Origin: Deltaproteobacteria bacterium
GTDB taxonomy: Bacteria; Desulfobacterota; Dissulfuribacteria; Dissulfuribacterales; QOAL01
Reading direction: 5' to 3'
Assembly (NCBI GenBank): GCA_015494395.1
Contig: WGBG01000069.1
Span: 1 to 45,856, forward strand
DNA: 45,856 nt
Part shown: positions 16,854 to 25,388 of the stretch, piece after piece
Position numbering within the stretch: position 1 is the stretch's first letter
Layout of the letters: each line of letters starts with the position of its first letter
Notes under the pieces: generated by a model
Seen by the model: the letters and a program-made list of their open reading frames with translations, nothing else
Told to the model about the DNA's origin: nothing
Databases searched by the model: none
Made by a program: the position numbers and the translations under genes

Positions 16854-18595
16854 TGCTTCACCTATCTCATAAAACAGACGGCATCATAAATTTATTCACT
16901 GGCATTTTGACCAAAAAGCTCTTTCAAAACCTCCTTATTTTTACGACTGGCTTAATTTTCCTCTTAACGTCCCTGTCGTGCCCTGCCATTGCAGGAAAAC
17001 CCAGCGTTACAGTACTACCCCTTGATACGTCAAAGGCAGGAAAATTCGCATATCTGGGCAATGCCATACAGCAGATGCTGATCAGCCGTCTTGGAACAGA
17101 GCAGCTTGAGGTAATTCCTGCCGGTGCCTCCCAGGACGGCAACAAAGCCGACTTTATTGTAAGAGGAAAAATAGTCAGCCATGCCGGGGAGAAGGTTGCA
17201 ATTAACCTGCGGCTTGAGGCATCAGGCTCGGACACACCGGTTGCAGCATGGGAAATAACACCTGCAACACTGGATGCCATTGTGCCTGAGACAGGCAGAT
17301 ACTCCCTGATAATATCCCAAAAAATTTCAGATATTGAAAACCAGCGGGCGGTGCTTGCAAGCATTACAGATACTATAAATGCCGTTGAAGGGTCATCAAA
17401 ACCGGTTCTGGACGATGAAGCCCTGCGTATTGCAAGGATTCACCCCGACCTCCTTTACAGGGAAACTCCTGAAAATCTTAAAGGAACCGCCTCTCCAATT
17501 GACAAAGTTCCCGAAGAGGCAAATTCTGGAACAGAAACTGATATGACTGAGACTGCCGGGAATTCAGAAGAAACTGCTGAAACAACACCGGAAGTTGCGT
17601 CCACTGAGGATGAAGAGGAGGATGATAACTGGCAGCCTGATTATCCGCCTGTTTATGAGGATGATCTTTCAGCCAGGAAACCTGTAAAAAATGCGGCAAA
17701 AACTGAAGATGATGAAAGCTGGGCCGCTGACTATCCACCGGAATATGACGATTCAGAGGTTGTAAGGACTGAGAAGACATCAACCACCAAAGAGGAGGAA
17801 GGCGGCTGGCTTTCGTGGATATTGCCTGAGTCAAGCGATAAGGAAGAGGCTGGGAGAGAATCCGGCAAGATTCCTGCACCGGTTCCTCCGGACAAACTGC
17901 CTTATCCTGTTCCAAAAGACATAGAGGAGCTGGAAACTGCTGATGTCACGCCTGATACCCAAAATACTGACTTTATGTCCCTGGCGTCTCTGCCGCCTTC
18001 ACAGCATACGGTAACCGGAATTCCTTCTCCTGAGTCTCCATCATCTCTGGAAAATCAGGCACATGAGGCAATGCATGAGACGGAAACAGCAGCCCCGGAT
18101 ACTGAAACGGCAATAGAAGACGATACGAATGATATCCTGGAGGAAGAGGCAAAGGAGCTTAAAGAAACAGAAACTATTGTCAACAAGGCTGAAAAAGCCG
18201 GCGAGGATGAAGTGGATCATGCTGAAAATTCAGTTGAATATTCGGTTGATAAATCAGCGGAAGAATCAATCAAAGAGGCAGAAAACATACCGGATCCGGA
18301 AACACCAGGCACAGAACCCGACTTGACTGCTTCATCAGAGCCAGTTACCGGAGAGCCGGCTACAGCATCGAGTCTGTCTCATGCAGAGCAGAACACCAAA
18401 ACCGTATCATCCAGCAGCAAAACATCCCGGACCGGCTGGTTTTCCTGGTTGTGGCCAGCAAGCTGGAAGGGAGAAAACAGCGAAACTTCCAGGCACACCG
18501 CTCCAGCCATCCAGGCTCAAAAGGAGCCTGAATATCACGCAGCATCTGAACCCCCTCCTTCCAAGGACAAGGGGCCTGTATGGGTATGGAAATAA
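16853..18595 (+). CDS. Exported acidic protein with FlgO/TolB-N-like domain and repeated Trp motifs
   Basis: A 580-residue protein not assigned to a named family. Residues 23-46 form a signal-peptide-like hydrophobic stretch ending CPAIAG. Residues 50-170 (SVTVLPLDTSKAGKFAYLGN, then IQQMLISRLG) resemble the small alpha/beta domain of FlgO- or TolB-N-like envelope proteins. The rest is low-complexity, rich in Glu, Asp, Thr, Ser and Pro, and probably disordered. Two motifs recur in it: WQPDYPPVYEDD and WAADYPPEYDDS, and GWLSWILPES and GWFSWLWPASW. These may be docking or membrane-surface segments. It starts on the last base of the response-regulator stop codon, so it may belong to an envelope function controlled with that regulator. 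Confidence 0.75.
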   Translation: MLHLSHKTDGIINLFTGILTKKLFQNLLIFTTGLIFLLTSLSCPAIAGKPSVTVLPLDTSKAGKFAYLGNAIQQMLISRLGTEQLEVIPAGASQDGNKADFIVRGKIVSHAGEKVAINLRLEASGSDTPVAAWEITPATLDAIVPETGRYSLIISQKISDIENQRAVLASITDTINAVEGSSKPVLDDEALRIARIHPDLLYRETPENLKGTASPIDKVPEEANSGTETDMTETAGNSEETAETTPEVASTEDEEEDDNWQPDYPPVYEDDLSARKPVKNAAKTEDDESWAADYPPEYDDSEVVRTEKTSTTKEEEGGWLSWILPESSDKEEAGRESGKIPAPVPPDKLPYPVPKDIEELETADVTPDTQNTDFMSLASLPPSQHTVTGIPSPESPSSLENQAHEAMHETETAAPDTETAIEDDTNDILEEEAKELKETETIVNKAEKAGEDEVDHAENSVEYSVDKSAEESIKEAENIPDPETPGTEPDLTASSEPVTGEPATASSLSHAEQNTKTVSSSSKTSRTGWFSWLWPASWKGENSETSRHTAPAIQAQKEPEYHAASEPPPSKDKGPVWVWK

Positions 18596-18631
18596 TCTGG
18601 TTTAAAGTTAGTGAATGGATGCATACTTTAA

Positions 18632-18840
18632 CCTAGATTGAGCGTTTCAAAATCTGGAAAATTATTTTTTCAATGAAATTAAAAGGAGTTATGTCGATTA
18701 TAGCTTTCCAGATTTTGAAACCCTTCGGGATTGCCGTATTTGCTGCATCTCCTTTGTCAGAGGAATCCCCATATAGCCGACTATTATGGGAATTCCTCTT
18801 TCGCGGATCTGCAGCAAATCCGACAATCGCTCAATCTAGG
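18632..18840 (+). mobile_element. MITE-like foldback element, family A, copy A1
   Basis: A 209-bp non-coding element between two convergent genes. The ends are inverted repeats (CCTAGATTGAGCG / CGCTCAATCTAGG). A 5-bp TTTAA flanks both sides (18627-18631 and 18841-18845), as a target duplication would. The inside is a long imperfect palindrome: TCGGGATTGCCGTATTTGCTGC pairs loosely with GCAGCAAATCCGACAATCG. Close copies lie at 25389 and 39156. No transposase gene is present. Confidence 0.8.
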
Positions 18841-18846
18841 TTTAAA

Positions 18847-19935
18847 CTATTTTCGTCTCCCAAGTTTTATCTTAAGCTTCATGAGCCTGCTACCCCTGTA
18901 AATTGTGATCAGGGTTGTATCACCAGGCTTAAACTGCTTTAGCTTCCTTATCACATCGGCATCGCTTCTTATCTGACTCTTTCCAAGCCCTACGATTATG
19001 TCACCGCCAACCGGATAGACCCTGTTACCAAGACACAGGCTCTTTTCAGAACCCTTAAGCCCTGCCTTTTCTGCAGGGCCCCCAGGTACCACTTCAGTAA
19101 TCAATGCACCGTTTGAAACAGGTAAACCAAGGAAACTTGAAAGAGAAGGGGTAATGGAGACAAGGCCTGCCCCTAACCATGCCCGCTCTACAACACCTTT
19201 TTCTATAAGCCCTTCTGCCACCCACCTTACAGTGGGCGCAGGAATGCCATATCCTGAAGGACTTTCACCATCCCTGATAAATAATGATGCACTCATGGCA
19301 ATGACCCTGCCCTGATTGTCAAACATCGGGCCGCCATCCATTACCTTGACCAAGGGCCTGTCTGTCTGGACAACATCATAAAGAAGCGAGCCGGTCACCG
19401 TAACCAGGGTACGCCTGGCACAGCTTACAAGTGCCTGGGATACCATGAGCATCTCACCTCCTGCCACCCTTCCCATTGCAATAACATCCTGACCGGTCAC
19501 AGCATCACCGGCAAACCTTACGCCTCTCAGTGACCGAAGCACCTTTTCAGGCGCCTGAACAGACAGCAGCGCAATCCCGGTCTCGCTATCTTCTCCTCTG
19601 AAAATTGCCGGCCATGTGGTCCCGTCCCAGAGCACAACCTCAACATTATGCCTGTCTGCTATCACCCTTCCCAGCGTAACCACATTGCCCTTTGAATCTA
19701 CGACAAAACCTGAGCCAGAGCCCTTGTCCATGGCGGATGCCGTAACCTGCCCTGACTTGATCACTGTGCTGTTCACCCCTACCACCACTGGAGACAGGGA
19801 TTTGATCAGCCTTAAACGCTCCCTTTCACCAAAGCATGTGGCTGCATTCACTGATGCACACTGGATTAACAGGACCATGAAGGTCAAAAAAAAGGCAGGA
19901 TAACAACTGCTGATATATTTCATCTTCATATTCAT
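18847..19935 (-). CDS. HtrA/DegP-like exported protein with all catalytic triad positions replaced
   Basis: A 362-residue protein with a signal peptide (hydrophobic AFFLTFMVLLIQCASVNA, residues 14-31), a trypsin-like domain and a C-terminal PDZ domain (from about 255; VPGGPAEKAGLKG, VGLGKSQIRSDADVIRKL). The fold is clearly HtrA-like (GSGSGFVVDSKGNVVT). At the places of the catalytic residues, however, NNHVV-type His is R90 (LGRVI), the Asp of the DIAL-type segment is G120 (ETGIALL) and the Ser of GNSGGP is D200 (VMDGGP). It should therefore not be a protease but a peptide-binding or chaperone-like periplasmic protein. The frame is intact over its full length, so it is not a decaying gene. Confidence 0.85.
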   Translation of the reverse strand: MNMKMKYISSCYPAFFLTFMVLLIQCASVNAATCFGERERLRLIKSLSPVVVGVNSTVIKSGQVTASAMDKGSGSGFVVDSKGNVVTLGRVIADRHNVEVVLWDGTTWPAIFRGEDSETGIALLSVQAPEKVLRSLRGVRFAGDAVTGQDVIAMGRVAGGEMLMVSQALVSCARRTLVTVTGSLLYDVVQTDRPLVKVMDGGPMFDNQGRVIAMSASLFIRDGESPSGYGIPAPTVRWVAEGLIEKGVVERAWLGAGLVSITPSLSSFLGLPVSNGALITEVVPGGPAEKAGLKGSEKSLCLGNRVYPVGGDIIVGLGKSQIRSDADVIRKLKQFKPGDTTLITIYRGSRLMKLKIKLGRRK

Positions 19936-20007
19936 TGGCTAACCCGTCATGAAATTGGCAAAAAAGACATAAGGTCTGACTATTTTTTTACTGACTTTAA
20001 ACTTGTG

Positions 20008-20808
20008 CTACAGACCTGAGACAAGTGCTCCTGCCACTGCGGCAGCAAGGACAAGCCTGTAAATGACAAAGGGATAGAATGTGTGACGTTTCAGATAGCG
20101 CATGAGAAATGCGATAACAGCGTAACCTGAAATTACTGATGCTGCAAAGCCCACAAAATACTCCTGGCCTGGCATTTCGGTTCCTGCTTTAAACAGCTTG
20201 AGTCCCTCATAAAGGCCTGCGCCTGCAATTATGGGTGCAGACAGGAGAAAGGAAAATCTCGCAGCATCGGCCCGGGTAAATCCCATAAACATGGCACCGG
20301 TCATGGTAATACCGCTTCTGGATGTGCCGGGAATAACGGCAAGTGCCTGACACACTCCCACAATCAGCGCATCAGAAAGTTTCATATCTTCAACAGACCG
20401 AACATGGGCTGCAATACGCTCAGACAGGGCAAGCAGCAAAGCCACACCTGAGAGGGTACAGACCACCACCCACGGCGATCTCAGTACAGTTGAAACGTAA
20501 TCTTCAAGCAGATACCCAAACAGGGCACCAGGCACAGTACCGGCTACAAGAAACAGAAAAAGACGCCTGTGCACAGCCCTGTCCTTATCAGATGAAAACA
20601 CAGACAGTAACATCTTCAGCCAGTCATTCCAGAAAAAGAGCAGCACTGCAATCAGAGTGCCCATGTGCAGCATGACATCGAATGCCAAAGGCACATCTTC
20701 CAAGCCCATGAAATGCTCGGCAAGTATAAGATGCCCGGAGCTTGAAACAGGAAGAAATTCCGTCAATCCCTGTACTACACCCAAAAAAACTGCTTCAATA
20801 GTTGTCAT
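20008..20808 (-). CDS. uppP: Undecaprenyl-diphosphatase UppP (BacA)
   Basis: A 266-residue polytopic membrane protein that dephosphorylates undecaprenyl diphosphate, recycling the lipid carrier for peptidoglycan. Both family signatures are complete: GVVQGLTEFLPVSSSGHL (10-27) with the acidic and Ser residues, and PGTSRSG (160-166). About eight hydrophobic segments fit the family. Length is normal. No strong ribosome site is seen at the ATG. It starts 40 bases from the left end of MITE copy B1, so the element occupies most of the divergent promoter region it shares with nagZ. Confidence 0.95.
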   Translation of the reverse strand: MTTIEAVFLGVVQGLTEFLPVSSSGHLILAEHFMGLEDVPLAFDVMLHMGTLIAVLLFFWNDWLKMLLSVFSSDKDRAVHRRLFLFLVAGTVPGALFGYLLEDYVSTVLRSPWVVVCTLSGVALLLALSERIAAHVRSVEDMKLSDALIVGVCQALAVIPGTSRSGITMTGAMFMGFTRADAARFSFLLSAPIIAGAGLYEGLKLFKAGTEMPGQEYFVGFAASVISGYAVIAFLMRYLKRHTFYPFVIYRLVLAAAVAGALVSGL

Positions 20809-20848
20809 CTGTAACCATCCTGGCTGTTAAAACCTAGGTAAAACATTG

Positions 20849-21070
20849 GTAACTGTTCAGCGTATTAACGGTATGGTTCGTAAATGGTCTTGTTTTTCCG
20901 TTCCGGTGAATAATGTCTTGTTTTTCCAAGGCTTGCTACGCCAAAATCGCGAAACTCGCTCGCACCTCGCTCAGACAAACGCGATTTTATGGCTGCGCTT
21001 CGCCAAGAAAAACTACGAAATTATTCAGAGTCACTCCCAAACAAGACCATTTACTACGCTGAGTAGATAC
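20849..21070 (+). mobile_element. MITE-like foldback element, family B, copy B1
   Basis: A 222-bp non-coding element. The ends are inverted repeats (GTAACTGTTCAGCGTA and, on the other strand, GTATCTACTCAGCGTA). It is flanked by an 8-bp duplication AAACATTG (20841-20848 and 21071-21078). The inside is a near-complete palindrome with AAAATCGCG / CGCGATTTT at its centre and TTTTTC...GAAAAA arms. It lies in the divergent gap between uppP and nagZ. Confidence 0.85.
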
Positions 21071-21280
21071 AAACATTGTTAACGATACAAGATCCTGCAC
21101 TTATCCGGAACACTCTGTCATCAATCCGTTATGTTTTGCAATATACCAAGTATCCATGATACTTTGTTGATAGACATTCTTGCAGGTTCAGTCTTAAAAC
21201 CATAGTGTAGCCAAACTGCACTTTCAACACAAAGCATGAAGGCATAAAAGCCCTATTGCACCTTAAACCATCAGAACATT

Positions 21281-22288
21281 ATGCCAACAAAAACTCATTA
21301 TCCATGTGGTTCCCTTATCATCGCCGGTATTCCAGGCACCACACTGGACAGGGAAACAGCAAAACTGATAAGGCAATATGGTGTAGGGAATTTTATAATA
21401 TTTAAACGTAATGCACAAAAGGGACATGAAGCACTTAAAAACCTCTGTGAATCCCTTAAAGAGGCGTGTCTGGCTGCTGGAATCGGAACACCAATTATCT
21501 CTGTTGACCAGGAGGGTGGCACGGTTCAGAGGCTAAACAAACCCTTTTGGAAGAAACTGCCCTCTGCACAGGAGGCGGGTGAAGCACCTGACCCTGAGAC
21601 AGCCACTGCCGCACTTGCCGTTGAAACCGCGGAGATGCTGAGGCAAGTTGGCATAAACATGAACATGGCGCCGGTGCTTGACGTGGCAGGCCCTGCCTCT
21701 GATGGTGTACTTAAAGGCCGGTGTTTTGGTGACAATCCCTCTGATGTGGCTGCAGCAGGCACGGTATATATAAATACCCTTCAGGAAAACGGCATAGCAG
21801 CAGTGGCAAAGCACTTCCCGGGAATAGGTCTGGTTCAGGAAGATCCTCACATGCACAGGCCGGTGGTGGAAGCTGACCAAATAACCATCCAGGAAAATCT
21901 CGTGCCATTTCAGCATGCAGTGAATAGCGGGGTCAGCAGTGTGATGACCTCTCACGTAATCTTCCAGCATCTTGACAAGGACGTTCCCGCATCATTTTCA
22001 GCAATCATTGCCCAGAAGATTTTAAGAGAACAGATGGGCTTTGACGGTGTGCTCATGACAGATGACCTGGAGATGGGGGGAATTACCAGGTATGGAAGTG
22101 TTGAAGAATCTGCGCTTAGGGCACTTGTTGCAGGGCACGACATGTTTCTTGTGTGCCACAGCCCTGAACTCATCAAGGCTACTGTGAAAGTGCTTGATGA
22201 CGCTTGCAAATCCAAAAAGATAAGCACCGCCAGGCTGGAAACCTCACTTTTAAGAGTTTCCATGCTTAAAGAGCGGTTTTGCCAATAG
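21281..22288 (+). CDS. nagZ: Beta-N-acetylhexosaminidase NagZ (GH3)
   Basis: A 335-residue cytoplasmic enzyme of glycoside hydrolase family 3 that removes N-acetylglucosamine from peptidoglycan fragments during recycling. Family marks are ISVDQEGGTVQRL, KHFPG (177-181), the D-x-H dyad in EDPHMHRP (D188, H190) and the nucleophile Asp in MTDDLEMGG (D261). The motif after KHFPG is IGLVQ rather than the usual HGD-type sequence, a mild departure, but the catalytic pair is kept. There is no signal peptide. With UppP, the LD-carboxypeptidase at 30 kb and the amidase at 45 kb it forms part of a peptidoglycan turnover set, though these are not one operon. Confidence 0.92.
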   Translation: MPTKTHYPCGSLIIAGIPGTTLDRETAKLIRQYGVGNFIIFKRNAQKGHEALKNLCESLKEACLAAGIGTPIISVDQEGGTVQRLNKPFWKKLPSAQEAGEAPDPETATAALAVETAEMLRQVGINMNMAPVLDVAGPASDGVLKGRCFGDNPSDVAAAGTVYINTLQENGIAAVAKHFPGIGLVQEDPHMHRPVVEADQITIQENLVPFQHAVNSGVSSVMTSHVIFQHLDKDVPASFSAIIAQKILREQMGFDGVLMTDDLEMGGITRYGSVEESALRALVAGHDMFLVCHSPELIKATVKVLDDACKSKKISTARLETSLLRVSMLKERFCQ

Positions 22289-22316
22289 GCTTAATACATT
22301 GTATGCTTAAGCTGCT

Positions 22317-22540
22317 GTAACTGTTCAGCGTATTGATGTTTTAAGGTTGATAATTGATCTTGTTTTTCCGTTCCGGTGAATAATTTCTAGTTTTTCTAAG
22401 GTTTGCTACGCTAAAATCGCGAAACTCGCTCCTTCCTCGCTCAGACAGACGCGATTTTCAGGCTCCGCTTCGCCAAGAAAAACTACGAAATTCTTCATAG
22501 TCACTCCAAAACAAATCCAATTATCACGCTGAATAGATAC
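22317..22540 (+). mobile_element. MITE-like foldback element, family B, copy B2
   Basis: A 224-bp copy of the family at 20849, in the same orientation, flanked by the 8-bp duplication AAGCTGCT (22309-22316 and 22541-22548). It lies between nagZ and the ClC gene, which are on the same strand, and may act as a hairpin terminator or separator of the two. Confidence 0.85.
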
Positions 22541-22587
22541 AAGCTGCTTATTGTGATGATACAAACATCCGGACAGGGTTTCAAGGC

Positions 22588-24378
22588 ATGATGAAAAAAT
22601 TCAAACAGTTATCCCAGGAGGCCCTATTGTGGTTAAGGATGAGGCGTGTCCTTATCCTTGCTCTTCCCACTGGAATCATAGCAGGGCTTGGTTCTGTCCT
22701 GTTCTATACAGCCCTTGATTTTTCCCACACCTTTTTCCTGGACTACCTGGCTGGATACAGACCTGAGGGCCCTGGTGGAGAACACTCTATATTTCCTCAC
22801 ACCACAACCGAATTTGTCCGCTGGATGCTCATTGTGGTGCCAACAATCGGAGGTCTTATTTCCGGATGGCTGATATACACCTTTGCGCCTGAGGCAGAAG
22901 GGCACGGAACAGATGCAGCACTTGAGGGCTATCATTTCAGGGCTGCCATAATCAGGGCCCGTATCCCCCTTATAAAGACCATAGCATCTGCAATAACCAT
23001 CGGCTCAGGTGGATCTGGCGGGCGCGAAGGGCCAATTGCCCAGATTGGAGCAGGTTTCGGCTCTGTAATTGCACAAAAACTTGCCCTATCGGTCCATGAA
23101 CGCCGGGTACTCATGATGGCAGGAATGAGTGCAGGTATCGGCTCAATCTTTCACGCACCCCTGGCAGGTGCCATATTTGCCGCAGAAATCCTCTACAGGG
23201 ACATTGACATGGAGTATGAGCTCCTCGTCCCGTCAGCAATCACATCTGTTATTGCCTACTGCGTATTCTCCCTGTTCTTTGGATTTGGCACACTCTTTAC
23301 CACTCCCTACATGGCATTTGAACATGCCACAGAACTGCTGCCCTATACCATTCTTGCGGTCATAGTTGCCCTTGCTGCCGGAATCTACGCAAGGACATTT
23401 TACGCAATAAGGGATGCGTTCCAGGCACTTCCTGTTCTTCCGCACATCAAACCTGCAATAGGAGGACTTCTTACTGGTATTGTAGGATATTTCCTGCCAG
23501 ACGCCATTTACACTGGCTATGGCATTCTTCAACAGGGTCTGGAAGGGCAGATCGGGGTACAGATGCTGCTGCTGGTTGCTGTGGCAAAGGTATTTACCAC
23601 TTCCTTCAGCATTGCATCAGGCGGAAGCGGCGGTGTGTTCGGCCCGTCGGTTGTAATTGGAGGCGCATTGGGTGGCGCAGTGGGCCTGCTTCTAAAAACC
23701 GTATGGCCACAGTTGATTCCGTTTCCCCAGGCCTACGTCATTGTTGGCATGGCCGGATTCTTTGCATCTGCTGCAAGTACCCCCTTCTCCACTGTCATCA
23801 TGGTAAGTGAGATGACAGGAAACTATGACCTGCTGCTTCCGGCTGTCTGGGTCTCAACCATTGCATTCCTGTTAAAGAGCAAACATGGCATATACGAAAA
23901 ACAGCTTACCACCCGATATGATACACCAATTCACCATGCAGACTTTCTGCTTGGTGTTCTCAGCCGACTTACTGTGTATGAACTTGTTCAGCGCTACAGC
24001 ACCATGCATTTTGAACCTGTAAAAAAGGACATGCCGTTAAGGGAGATCATAAAGATCATGTCCCGCTCCCCTTACTCCACGTTTCCTGTGGTAAATGATA
24101 AGGACGAATATGTTGGCGTGATTCCTGCTTTGAAAGTCAGGGCCGCTGTGGTTGAGTTCGGGCTTAACAGCCCTATAAGGGCCGAAGACCTGGTTGAAGA
24201 ACGGGACGTTGTGTACCCCTGGGAGTCACTTGCCACTGCCCTTCAGAGGATGGCAGAAGCAGGAAGTGATGAGCTTGTGATACTTACAAACCGTAATACG
24301 AAAAAAATTGACGGCATCTTGAGCAGGGCGGACATTCTAAGGGCATACGACCAGGCAGTTGCTCAAAAGAGGGAGTAA
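22588..24378 (+). CDS. ClC-family chloride channel/antiporter with two CBS domains
   Basis: A 596-residue membrane protein. The ClC pore has the selectivity segment GSGGSGGREGP (139-149), with the gating Glu at about 147, and GGVFGPSVVIGG (about 350-361). About ten or more hydrophobic helices cover residues 20-430. The C-terminal ~150 residues carry two CBS modules (MPLREIIKIMSRSPYSTFPV and RAEDLVEERDVVYPW), which usually bind nucleotides and gate the protein. The ATG at 22588 is directly followed by a second ATG. The family moves chloride or exchanges it for protons; which mode applies cannot be told from sequence by eye. Confidence 0.93.
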   Translation: MMKKFKQLSQEALLWLRMRRVLILALPTGIIAGLGSVLFYTALDFSHTFFLDYLAGYRPEGPGGEHSIFPHTTTEFVRWMLIVVPTIGGLISGWLIYTFAPEAEGHGTDAALEGYHFRAAIIRARIPLIKTIASAITIGSGGSGGREGPIAQIGAGFGSVIAQKLALSVHERRVLMMAGMSAGIGSIFHAPLAGAIFAAEILYRDIDMEYELLVPSAITSVIAYCVFSLFFGFGTLFTTPYMAFEHATELLPYTILAVIVALAAGIYARTFYAIRDAFQALPVLPHIKPAIGGLLTGIVGYFLPDAIYTGYGILQQGLEGQIGVQMLLLVAVAKVFTTSFSIASGGSGGVFGPSVVIGGALGGAVGLLLKTVWPQLIPFPQAYVIVGMAGFFASAASTPFSTVIMVSEMTGNYDLLLPAVWVSTIAFLLKSKHGIYEKQLTTRYDTPIHHADFLLGVLSRLTVYELVQRYSTMHFEPVKKDMPLREIIKIMSRSPYSTFPVVNDKDEYVGVIPALKVRAAVVEFGLNSPIRAEDLVEERDVVYPWESLATALQRMAEAGSDELVILTNRNTKKIDGILSRADILRAYDQAVAQKRE

Positions 24379-24465
24379 TATTCCTGTCAGCCCTACTGTA
24401 TATGATAATGCAAAGATACCACAGCAAGACATTCGTCAGTCTGCATTACTCCCCTTATCTAAAGC

Positions 24466-25365
24466 CTACATAACATTTTTCCCATCTACATCCCCATCAC
24501 CATCGTGGTCTTCAGCAGGATCATAGTTGGCATCCTGAATCACACTGCCAAATGCACGAGCCTTGATTTCAGCTTTTTTGCGCTTTTCAACTGCGTCAAC
24601 GATGCACCTGGCAAACAGGGGACCTGCTGTTTTGTTAGCCAGCTCATTGGGATGGGAATCTGAACCGGAATGACTCCGTTCATAATCATAGCGCAGGCAA
24701 TACTGCTGTCCTTCTGGTGGATCAGGCCGTTTTTCAGCAACAATACCAAAGAAATCAAATATAAAAATATTTGGATGGTCCTTGCCATCTTCAGTAAGAA
24801 AATCATTCTTGACCCACTGAACAAACTCCCATGCCCTTGAAGCCTGATCAGCATTTGTTGCAAGCCTGTGCAGTGGCGCCAGAGTCCAGAGAATAAAGGT
24901 GGTTTCAGGATACTTGTCCATCTCGTTACGCAGGGCACGGTACTGCAACTTGTAGTTTTCAAGGCTCTTTCGAGAGGAGCCAACGTCTGGTGTTCCTGTA
25001 TCAGGAAGAATTGCCGCACCTGGGAAACAGTGTTTGAATATCACCACGTCGTATTCTTCAGCCAGGTTGTCCAGGCACTCCATGTTGGGATTGCCAGGCT
25101 GACACGCCCCATTAATCCACAGGTTCCAGTAATCATAAGGATAGTTTGCCCAGGGATAACCGTTGGTGGGATACGCCCGCTCCTCAATAGTTAGGCTTGG
25201 ATCATACTCAGATAGCCACTTAGGAACCTCACCCTGCACATAAACATTGCCTCCGGTTGAGTGGTGCAGAAAAATTATCTTCTCTCCAGCGGCAAATGCC
25301 TTGCCCTGCACTGCCCAACAGCCCAAAAGCACACTCAATATCAAAAAAAGCCCTTTAAGATTCAT
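24466..25365 (-). CDS. Exported protein of unknown function with dockerin-like Asp repeat at the C-terminus
   Basis: A 299-residue protein with a clear signal peptide (LKGLFLILSVLLGCWAVQGKAFA, residues 3-25) and AGGAG before the ATG. The mature part starts with IIFLHHSTGGNVYVQG and has motifs such as VIFKHCFPGA and TFILWTLAPLHRLA; I suspect an SGNH/GDSL-like hydrolase fold, but I cannot name the family. The end, DHDGDGDVDGKN, looks like one calcium-binding loop of dockerin or EF-hand type, cut short by a TAG. In the same frame 9 more codons follow before a TGA, so the tail may have been longer. Upstream lies the nested A2/B3 element pair, which starts 23 bases before the ATG. Confidence 0.7.
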   Translation of the reverse strand: MNLKGLFLILSVLLGCWAVQGKAFAAGEKIIFLHHSTGGNVYVQGEVPKWLSEYDPSLTIEERAYPTNGYPWANYPYDYWNLWINGACQPGNPNMECLDNLAEEYDVVIFKHCFPGAAILPDTGTPDVGSSRKSLENYKLQYRALRNEMDKYPETTFILWTLAPLHRLATNADQASRAWEFVQWVKNDFLTEDGKDHPNIFIFDFFGIVAEKRPDPPEGQQYCLRYDYERSHSGSDSHPNELANKTAGPLFARCIVDAVEKRKKAEIKARAFGSVIQDANYDPAEDHDGDGDVDGKNVM

Positions 25366-25388
25366 ATCATTTCTCCTGTTAATTCAAT

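Noticed and set aside
20846-21082. 78-codon open frame within element B1
   Set aside because: It lies almost wholly in a repeated palindrome and has no ribosome site or protein-like sequence; similar frames arise in other copies by chance.
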